From positions 1 to 25,020 of the forward strand of contig JBHHZJ010000050.1 in assembly GCA_046758005.1 (NCBI GenBank): a stretch of 25,020 nucleotides of DNA, written 5' to 3'. A program made the position numbers and the translations under genes. This DNA comes from JBHHZJ01 sp046758005 (GTDB lineage: Bacteria; Pseudomonadota; Alphaproteobacteria; Kiloniellales; J153). Below are positions 17,252 through 25,020 of this stretch, piece after piece (within the stretch, counting starts at the first letter, position 1; each line of letters opens with the position of its first letter). The notes below the pieces were generated by a model. It saw only the letters and a list, made by a program, of their open reading frames with translations, was not told the origin of the DNA and searched no databases.

Positions 17252-18574
17252 ATGGCCGACGCCGCCCTGGACCCGGCGCGCGACATGCTCGTGCTCGGCG
17301 TGACCCGGCACTCGGCAAGCGCCGCCGTGCGCGACGGGCTGTTCGCGGCCGAGCCGGACCTCGAAGGTTTGCTCGCCAGGCTGCACGGCACGGGCGTGCG
17401 CGAGGCGATGGTCCTGTCGACCTGCGAGCGCGTCGAGTTCTTCGCCGTGACGGCGGACCCCGCCGCGGCCGCGCCCGGCCTGGTGCGGGCGCTCGCCGAC
17501 GCTGCGGGCGTCGCTCCGGAGGAGTTGGCCGACCAGGCCATGCGGCACCAGGGCGCCGCGGCCCTGCGCCACCTGTTCGCGGTCGCGGCCTCGCTCGACA
17601 GCCAGATGGTCGGAGAGCCGCAGATCCTCGGTCAGGTCAAGGAATGCCACCGGCGCGCCGCGGCGGCTGGCGTGGCCGGGCCGGTGCTCGAGGCCGCGCT
17701 CCAGGCGGCCTACGCGGCGGCCAAACGGGTGCGCAACGAGACCCCGGTCGCGCAGCAGCCGGTGTCCATCGCCGCCTCGGCACTGCTCGTCGCGCGCGAC
17801 ATTCACGGCGACCTCGGCCGGCGCGCCGCCCTGCTGCTTGGGCTCGGCGAGATGGGCGAGTTCATGGCCACCGAACTCAAGGAAGCCGGCGTGCGCGATC
17901 TCGTGGCGATGCACGCTTCGCGCGCGCGCGCCGAGGCGGCCGCCCGTCGGCTGGGCTGTCATTTCCGGCCCTGGGAGGAGCTGGAGGAGGCCCTGGCCGG
18001 GGCCGACATCGTCGTCAGCGCCGTGGGCGCGGGCGGATTCACCGTGACCGCGCGCCAGGCCGAGGCGGCGTTGAAACGGCGCCGCCGCGACGCGATATTT
18101 TTCATAGATGTCGCGGTGCCGGGCGACATCGATCCGGCGGTGAACGCGCTCGACGGCGCGTTCGTATACGACCTGGCGGACCTGGAGGGGGTCGCGCTGC
18201 GCGGCAAGGCGTCGCGCGAGGCCGCGGCCGCGGCGGCCTGGACCATCGTGGACGAGGAACTGGCCGCTTTCCTGCGCCAGCGCGCCGAGCGTTCGGCGGC
18301 GCCCTCGGTGGCCGCGCTGCGGCGCCATTTCGAGGCGGTGCGTGCCGACGTGCTGTCCGGTGGACAACTGAGCGCCGAGGAGGCCACGCGCCGGCTGGTC
18401 AATCGGCTGCTGCACGATCCCTCCCAGGTGCTGCGCGCGGCCGCGGCCGAGGGTACCAGAGCGGGCGGGTCCGGACGGGCGGCCCTGGAGGCCGCACTGC
18501 GCCGCCTGTTCCGCATCGGCGAGGCGGGCGAGGCCGAAGGCCCTCGCAGGGGTCGCGAGGAGGAGGATAGGTGA
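17252..18574 (+). CDS. hemA: Glutamyl-tRNA reductase, divergent active-site motif
   Basis: Glutamyl-tRNA reductase makes glutamate-1-semialdehyde from Glu-tRNA with NADPH, the first committed step of C5-pathway tetrapyrrole synthesis. The 440-residue protein has all three parts: a catalytic domain with Cys58 in LSTCERVEFF, the VASLDSQMVGEPQILGQVK block, an NADPH domain with GLGEMG at 197-202, and a C-terminal dimerisation helix region. Two departures from the norm: the usual STCNR reads STCER, and the NRT/NRS segment after the second NADPH strand reads ASR. The catalytic Cys and following Arg remain. The ATG at 17252 is eight bases after hisS; the stop overlaps the prfA start (GTGA). Most alphaproteobacteria make 5-aminolevulinate with a different enzyme, also called HemA, so its presence is notable. 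Family membership is secure; activity is not certain. Confidence 0.9.
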   Translation: MADAALDPARDMLVLGVTRHSASAAVRDGLFAAEPDLEGLLARLHGTGVREAMVLSTCERVEFFAVTADPAAAAPGLVRALADAAGVAPEELADQAMRHQGAAALRHLFAVAASLDSQMVGEPQILGQVKECHRRAAAAGVAGPVLEAALQAAYAAAKRVRNETPVAQQPVSIAASALLVARDIHGDLGRRAALLLGLGEMGEFMATELKEAGVRDLVAMHASRARAEAAARRLGCHFRPWEELEEALAGADIVVSAVGAGGFTVTARQAEAALKRRRRDAIFFIDVAVPGDIDPAVNALDGAFVYDLADLEGVALRGKASREAAAAAAWTIVDEELAAFLRQRAERSAAPSVAALRRHFEAVRADVLSGGQLSAEEATRRLVNRLLHDPSQVLRAAAAEGTRAGGSGRAALEAALRRLFRIGEAGEAEGPRRGREEEDR

Positions 18575-19647
18575 ATCTGGACGCGAAACTCGACCGCGTA
18601 CTGAGCCGCTACCAGGAGCTGAGCGACCTGGTCGCGGCGCATCCGCAGCCGGGGTCCGAGGCGTATACCCGGATGCTCAAGGAGTACTCGGACCTGACGC
18701 CGCTCGTCGAGGGAATCACGGAGCTGCGCAAGGCGCAGAGCGAATTGGCGGACCTGGCCGAGCTCATGGCCGACGCGAGGTCCGATCCGGAGATGCGCGG
18801 CCTTGCGGAGGAGGAGTTCCAGGCCCTCAAGGCGCGCCTCCCCGAACTCGAACGCAACGTCAAGGTGCTGCTGCTGCCGCGCGACGAGGCCGACGCGCGC
18901 AACGCGATTCTCGAGGTGCGCGCCGGCACGGGCGGCGAGGAGGCCGCGCTGTTCGCCGCCGAACTGTTCCGCATGTACCAGCGCTACGCCGAGCTGCGCG
19001 GCTGGCGGTTCGAGGTCATCCAATACTCGGAGACCGACATCGGCGGCTGCAAGGAGGCGAGCGCGCTCATTTCCGGCAAGGGCGTGTTCGCCCGCTTGAA
19101 GTTCGAGTCGGGCGTGCACCGGGTCCAGCGCGTGCCGGTCACCGAATCGGGCGGGCGCATCCACACCTCCGCGGCCACCGTCGCCGTCCTGCCCGAGGCC
19201 GAGGAGCTCGACGTCGAGATCGACGAGAAGGACCTGCGCGTCGACACCTACCGCTCCCAGGGGGCGGGGGGACAACACGTCAACACAACCGACAGCGCGG
19301 TGCGCATCACCCACCTGCCGAGCGGCATCGTCGTGCAGTGCCAGGACGAGAAGTCGCAGCACAAGAACCGGGCCAAGGCGATGAAGGTGCTGCGCGCCCG
19401 ACTCTACGACCACAAGCGCCAGCAGCAGGCCGAGGAACTGGCCGCCGCGCGCCGCAGCCAGGTCGGAACCGGCGACCGCTCGGAACGCATCCGGACCTAC
19501 AATTTCCCGCAGGGTCGGGTGACCGACCACCGCATCCAGCTGACCCTGCACAAGCTGGACAAGATGCTGCTGGGCGAGGCGTTGGACGAGCTGATCGACG
19601 GCTTGGTCGCCGAGGACCAGGCGGCGCGCCTGGCGGCGCTGCAGTGA
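18571..19647 (+). CDS. prfA: Peptide chain release factor 1
   Basis: RF1 reads UAA and UAG stop codons and triggers peptide release. The 358-residue product is full length. The codon-recognition loop carries PVT (in RVPVTESGGRIHTS), where E. coli RF1 has PAT; RF2 would have SPF. The catalytic GGQ is at residues 233-235 in SQGAGGQHVNTTDSAV. The RAGTGGEEAALFA and KSQHKNRAKAMKVL blocks are also present. The GTG at 18571 overlaps the hemA stop as GTGA and follows a strong AGGAGGA site. Its stop overlaps the prmC start in the same way. The partner methyltransferase PrmC, encoded next, modifies the GGQ glutamine. Confidence 0.98.
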   Translation: MNLDAKLDRVLSRYQELSDLVAAHPQPGSEAYTRMLKEYSDLTPLVEGITELRKAQSELADLAELMADARSDPEMRGLAEEEFQALKARLPELERNVKVLLLPRDEADARNAILEVRAGTGGEEAALFAAELFRMYQRYAELRGWRFEVIQYSETDIGGCKEASALISGKGVFARLKFESGVHRVQRVPVTESGGRIHTSAATVAVLPEAEELDVEIDEKDLRVDTYRSQGAGGQHVNTTDSAVRITHLPSGIVVQCQDEKSQHKNRAKAMKVLRARLYDHKRQQQAEELAAARRSQVGTGDRSERIRTYNFPQGRVTDHRIQLTLHKLDKMLLGEALDELIDGLVAEDQAARLAALQ

Positions 19648-20588
19648 CCGTGACCGGCACCGAAGTCGCGCCCGGGCCGGGCGCGGCGCGCCCGGCGCCG
19701 CTGCCGTTGGGCCAAGCCCTCGACGAGGCGGCGGCGCGGTTGCGCGCCGCGGGGGTCGAGGGAGCGCGGCGCGACGCCCGGCTGCTCCTGGCCGCCGCGC
19801 TGGGCGTGGGCGCGGAGCAGGTGCTCGCCCACCCGGAGCGGCTGCTGGACGCGGCCGAGGTGGCGCGGACCCGTGCCCTGATCGCGCGCCGGGCGCGCCG
19901 GGAGCCGGTGTCGCGCATCCTGGGGCGGCGCGAGTTCTGGGGCCTCGAGTTCCGGATCACCGCCGACACCTTGGATCCGCGCCCGGATAGCGAGACGCTG
20001 GTCGCCGCGGTGCTCGAACGGATCGAAGACCGGTCGGCTGGGCTCAAGATCCTGGACCTGGGCACCGGGAGCGGGTGCCTCCTGCTCGCCCTGCTCTCCG
20101 AGCTGGCCGGCGCACGCGGCCTGGGAGTGGACATCAGCGCATCGGCGCTGGCGGTGGCGCGCGCCAACGCCCGGGCGCTGGGGCTGGCCGCCCGCGCCCG
20201 CTTCGCGCGGCGCTCCTGGGCCGAGGGCCTGGCCGGCGGCTGGCAAGTAATCGTTAGCAATCCGCCCTATATAATCGAGCAGCAGCTCGCGAACTTGCCG
20301 CCGGAGGTGGCGGGTTACGAGCCTCGCGTCGCGCTCGCCGGCGGGCGCGACGGTTTGGCGGCCTACCGGGCGCTCGTGCCGCAGGCGGCCCGGGTCCTGG
20401 CTCCCGATGGGGTCTTGGCGCTGGAGGTGGGCGCGGGCCAGCAGGACGCGGTGGAAGCCCTTTCGGCGAACGCGGGCCTGACTCCGCTCGGTCGGGTCCG
20501 GGACCTGGGCGGGATCGAACGTTGCCTGCTTGAAGGGCGCAGCGGCCGGGCCAAAAAAGTAGTTGGAAAGCGGCGGATTCCCCACTAA
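19644..20588 (+). CDS. prmC: Release-factor glutamine methyltransferase PrmC
   Basis: PrmC N5-methylates the glutamine of the GGQ motif in RF1 and RF2, raising termination efficiency. The 314-residue protein has the N-terminal helical domain that binds the release factor (about residues 20-95, with GVEGARRDARLLLAAALG and REPVSRILGRREFWGL), SAM motif I ILDLGTGSGCLLLAL (from residue 135), and the catalytic NPPY at 206-209 in VSNPPYI. The GTG at 19644 overlaps the prfA stop (GTGA); a second GTG two codons on is an alternative. The first 20 residues are an Ala/Pro-rich extension. The C-terminus ends in a basic tail, RAKKVVGKRRIPH. The order prfA-prmC is nearly universal in proteobacteria. Confidence 0.96.
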   Translation: MTVTGTEVAPGPGAARPAPLPLGQALDEAAARLRAAGVEGARRDARLLLAAALGVGAEQVLAHPERLLDAAEVARTRALIARRARREPVSRILGRREFWGLEFRITADTLDPRPDSETLVAAVLERIEDRSAGLKILDLGTGSGCLLLALLSELAGARGLGVDISASALAVARANARALGLAARARFARRSWAEGLAGGWQVIVSNPPYIIEQQLANLPPEVAGYEPRVALAGGRDGLAAYRALVPQAARVLAPDGVLALEVGAGQQDAVEALSANAGLTPLGRVRDLGGIERCLLEGRSGRAKKVVGKRRIPH

Positions 20589-20615
20589 GTTGGAGATGTT
20601 GAGCTTATGGCTCGC

Positions 20616-20690
20616 GCGTCCCCGGGACGCTCCACGACCCCCGATAACGTGTCCGTGGCACTAAGGCTCGCGCGGTCGCCCGCTGGGCGA
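20616..20690 (+). other. Two hairpins in the prmC-DUF4167 gap
   Basis: GCGTCCC-C-GGGACGC (20616-20630) and TCGCCC-GCT-GGGCGA (20676-20690) are both perfect inverted repeats in the 151-base gap. Neither is followed by a T-run, so neither is a classical intrinsic terminator. The first could mark the end of the prmC transcript; the second lies just before a possible -10 box. Confidence 0.3.
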
Positions 20691-20700
20691 TGGTTAGAAT
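20691..20700 (+). promoter_or_regulatory. Possible -10 element for the DUF4167 gene
   Basis: TAGAAT at 20695-20700 matches five of six -10 bases and is preceded by TGGT, near but not exactly an extended -10. No good -35 box stands 16-18 bases upstream. The position, 40 bases before the ATG, is reasonable. Confidence 0.25.
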
Positions 20701-20739
20701 GATGCGAGTGTCGATGGGTCAATCAGAAGCAAGCGATTG

Positions 20740-21330
20740 ATGAGACAAGGACCAAATGGACGACGGCCGCGTGGGCGGCCGAATCGGAAGCAGCACGGCG
20801 GTGCGTCGAGGCCCAACAACTTCGACAGCAGCGGTCCCGAAGGCCGCGTTCGCGGAAGCGCCCATCAAGTCTACGAGAGGTATGTCGGGTTGGCGCGCGA
20901 TGCTTTGTCTGCGGGCGATCGTATCGCCGCAGAGACCTACTACCAGCACGCCGAGCATTATTTCCGGATCCTGAACTCGAGCACCGACCCGGTTCCCACG
21001 GAGCGGCGCCAGGCGGCGCGCACCGGCGGCAACGGGCGCGCCCAACGCGCACCCTGGATACAGCCGGATCGCGGCGCCGCGTCACCCCAGGTCGCGCCGG
21101 CCGGGCACGATGCACCGGAGACGGCTTCCGGTCCCGACGGCCAGAGGCAGATGCAGCCCGAGGGCTCGTTGCGTGCGGAGCCGGGCAACGGCGCTCAGGG
21201 CCCGGATGGGCTGCGACAGGACAACCGGGCCTCCGGCGCGTCCGAGCAGCCGACCGCGTGTCCCCCGGAGCCGGGGGATAAGGAACCGCCGGGCGAAGAC
21301 GCGGCCGGCAACGATCCGGCCGGCGCCTGA
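20740..21330 (+). CDS. DUF4167 domain protein
   Basis: A 196-residue protein recognised by the N-terminal DUF4167 block: basic MRQGPNGRRPRGRPNRKQ, then NFDSSGPEGRVRGSAHQVYERYVGLARDALSAGDRIAAETYYQHAEHYFRI (spread over residues 27-78). The basic, Gly/Arg-rich start looks suited to binding nucleic acid, but the function of the family is not known to me. From about residue 85 on the sequence is low-complexity (Pro, Gly, Ala, Gln, acidic) and probably disordered. The family is essentially alphaproteobacterial and commonly lies between prmC and clpB, as here, which is a strong taxonomic marker. The ATG at 20740 is preferred over the adjacent TTG at 20737. The weak site AGAAG is ten bases upstream. 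Confidence 0.93.
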   Translation: MRQGPNGRRPRGRPNRKQHGGASRPNNFDSSGPEGRVRGSAHQVYERYVGLARDALSAGDRIAAETYYQHAEHYFRILNSSTDPVPTERRQAARTGGNGRAQRAPWIQPDRGAASPQVAPAGHDAPETASGPDGQRQMQPEGSLRAEPGNGAQGPDGLRQDNRASGASEQPTACPPEPGDKEPPGEDAAGNDPAGA

Positions 21331-21372
21331 TCGCACCGTCCCGCCCCCGGAATAAGGCAGGGAACCCCGCAG

Positions 21373-22134
21373 TCAGGCGGGCGCGGTGAGCGTATCGCCG
21401 CGACGGAACTCGCCGCCGGTCAGCACCTCGGCGTAGACGCCCATGTTCGCGTGAGCGAAGCCGCGCTGCAGGGCGAGAGGCAGGTTCAGGTCCCGCTCCG
21501 CGGTCGTGGGGTTGACGTTGGTCGCCGCGCAGCGCTCGATCGGCTCGGCCACGCGCATCCGCACGGCGCCGATCGCGATCTCCCGGCCGACCCAATCGAA
21601 TTCGGCCCACGCCGGCGCCCCTTCGAGATAGAGGTTGGCGCGGAAGCGCAAGGGATCGACCGTCTGCCGCACCACCCGCTCCAGGTCGTGCACGCTCGCC
21701 AGGTTGATCAACGACACGTACTTGTGCCGCGCGTCCGAAAACATGTGCCCGGCCGCCTCGACGAGCCGTGGCGCGCCCCGGACGGACGCGCCCATGAACG
21801 CGGCGAAAAACTCGTTGATCAGCGTGCGGCCCATGGGCTCGGTGGCCTTGGCGTGGACGACCTGCTTTCCGGCGCGGCTGATCGTGAGGACGCCGCTGTC
21901 CGCGTCGAAGGCGGCGCGCAGCCGGGCCAGCTTCTCGTCGCGCATCAGCATCAGGAAGTTGGTCTTGGGCAGCCACTGCGGCGCGGACGGGTCGAAGCGG
22001 GTCGAGCCGTGGGCGACCGCGAAGCGCCGGTCGTGGGGCAGGCCCTCGCCGGGGGCGAGCGCCACCCGGTCCATGTGCTCGGCATTCAGGCCCTTAACCG
22101 GATAGCGGCAGATATCGGCAACCGTGATGGCCAC
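21373..22134 (-). CDS. MOSC domain protein with N-terminal MOSC_N barrel
   Basis: A 253-residue protein of the MOSC family, related to molybdenum-cofactor sulfurases and to the mARC/YcbX amidoxime reductases. The N-terminal beta barrel begins ITVADICRYPVKGLNAEHMD (residues 3-22) with LAPGEGLPHDRRFAV. The MOSC domain holds Cys202 in ERCAATNVNPTTAERDLNLP, the conserved cysteine proposed to bind sulfur or molybdenum, and ends MGVYAEVLTGGEFRRGDTL. There is no C-terminal ferredoxin domain, so it would need a partner for electron transfer. The GTG at 22134 is chosen because AGAGGGAG precedes it and the product starts at the conserved strand; longer upstream forms are unconserved. It is divergent from clpB and convergent with the DUF4167 gene. 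Confidence 0.9.
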   Translation of the reverse strand: MAITVADICRYPVKGLNAEHMDRVALAPGEGLPHDRRFAVAHGSTRFDPSAPQWLPKTNFLMLMRDEKLARLRAAFDADSGVLTISRAGKQVVHAKATEPMGRTLINEFFAAFMGASVRGAPRLVEAAGHMFSDARHKYVSLINLASVHDLERVVRQTVDPLRFRANLYLEGAPAWAEFDWVGREIAIGAVRMRVAEPIERCAATNVNPTTAERDLNLPLALQRGFAHANMGVYAEVLTGGEFRRGDTLTAPA

Positions 22135-22157
22135 GCGCTCCCTCTCCACTGCCGGGA

Positions 22158-22187
22158 AGCAAAGCCCGCCCGGGGCCGACCTGTCAA
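22158..22187 (-). promoter_or_regulatory. Candidate promoter of the MOSC gene
   Basis: A perfect TTGACA on the minus strand (22187-22182) is followed after 18 bases by TTTGCT (22163-22158), a weak -10 box. Transcription would start near 22151, giving a leader under 20 bases. Confidence 0.35.
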
Positions 22188-22190
22188 CCA

Positions 22191-22210
22191 AGGGCCGGCG
22201 CGCCGGCCCT
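22191..22210. repeat. Perfect 20-base palindrome between divergent MOSC and clpB promoters
   Basis: AGGGCCGGCG followed directly by its exact reverse complement CGCCGGCCCT. It lies three bases outside the MOSC -35 box and seven bases before the clpB -35 box. It could be an operator shared by both genes or extrude a cruciform. Confidence 0.5.
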
Positions 22211-22217
22211 GCGGCCT

Positions 22218-22245
22218 CTTGTGTCACTTCGGCCACACCCCATAT
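22218..22245 (+). promoter_or_regulatory. Sigma-32 (RpoH) heat-shock promoter of clpB
   Basis: CTTGTG (22218-22223) and CCCCATAT (22238-22245) are 14 bases apart. The -10 element matches the sigma-32 consensus CCCCATNT completely, and the -35 element matches the CTTG core and four of the six bases of CTTGAA. Spacing is within the preferred 13-14. Transcription would begin about 22252, leaving a 130-base leader before the clpB ATG. clpB is a classical heat-shock gene, which supports the call. Confidence 0.8.
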
Positions 22246-22381
22246 CCAGACCGGCGGGTGATTTCGGTCAACGCCTTGTTCACCGCGGGCCGTTAGGGTC
22301 GGACGCGGTGGGGTCGGTTAACCGTCGGCATCGTCGACCGCATGCTGCCCCGAGGCGGGTGCGGACGGGGAGGGCTAAGGC

Positions 22382-24973
<2,592 letters not shown>

Positions 24974-24991
24974 GGCCGGTCTTTGTCCTAA

Positions 24992-25004
24992 CCGCCGGAG
25001 GCGG
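24992..25004 (+). terminator. Possible hairpin after clpB at the window edge
   Basis: CCGCC-GGA-GGCGG forms a five-pair stem 18 bases after the clpB stop. The window ends 16 bases later and no T-run is seen, so this is a weak call. Nothing else is visible in 24974-25020. Confidence 0.2.
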
Positions 25005-25020
25005 GCTGGAGGCCCGAGGG

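Overview
The window is a compact, very GC-rich stretch of bacterial chromosome made almost entirely of housekeeping genes. The likely source is an alphaproteobacterium, possibly Rhodospirillales-like. The evidence is the DUF4167 and DUF1178 genes, a bacterial NDUFAF5-like methyltransferase, UbiG (ubiquinone synthesis), and the neighbourhoods secA-parvulin-argJ-mutT and prfA-prmC-DUF4167-clpB. I see no mobile element, phage gene, CRISPR array, rRNA or tRNA. No gap between genes exceeds 300 bases; the longest is 293 bases (13015-13307).

Layout. (1) 1-2743: secA on the minus strand, cut a few residues before its C-terminus. (2) 2968-6645: a plus-strand run of two tandem secreted parvulin-type peptidyl-prolyl isomerases, argJ and a MutT-type Nudix hydrolase. 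(3) 6664-7569: NDUFAF5-like methyltransferase, minus strand. (4) 7675-9663: comF, a GrxC-like glutaredoxin and a Nit-type amidase, plus strand. (5) 9671-11644: a small methyltransferase (minus), a DUF1178 gene (plus) and ubiG (minus). (6) 11794-21330: a long plus-strand run of lysC, rodZ-like gene, ispG, hisS, glutamyl-tRNA reductase hemA, prfA, prmC and a DUF4167 gene. (7) 21373-22134: MOSC-domain gene, minus strand. (8) 22382-24973: clpB, plus strand, behind a near-consensus heat-shock promoter.

How the genes work together. SecA exports unfolded proteins, and the parvulins beside it would help fold them in the periplasm. The glutaredoxin overlaps an amidase of the family that repairs deaminated glutathione, so these two may form a small glutathione module. 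In the central run, hisS and hemA both concern aminoacyl-tRNA (HemA uses Glu-tRNA for tetrapyrrole synthesis), prfA encodes release factor 1, and prmC methylates the GGQ glutamine of that factor. hemA-prfA-prmC are joined by 4-base GTGA overlaps.

I find no clearly new multi-gene system. The observations most worth a second look are: a glutamyl-tRNA reductase (C5 haem pathway) with an altered active-site motif in a lineage that normally uses 5-aminolevulinate synthase; the tandem parvulin pair next to secA; the sigma-32 type promoter of clpB with a perfect 20-base palindrome just upstream; a 17-base palindrome before the glutaredoxin; a terminator-like hairpin on the minus strand in the lysC-rodZ gap; and frequent non-ATG starts, including a probable CTG start.
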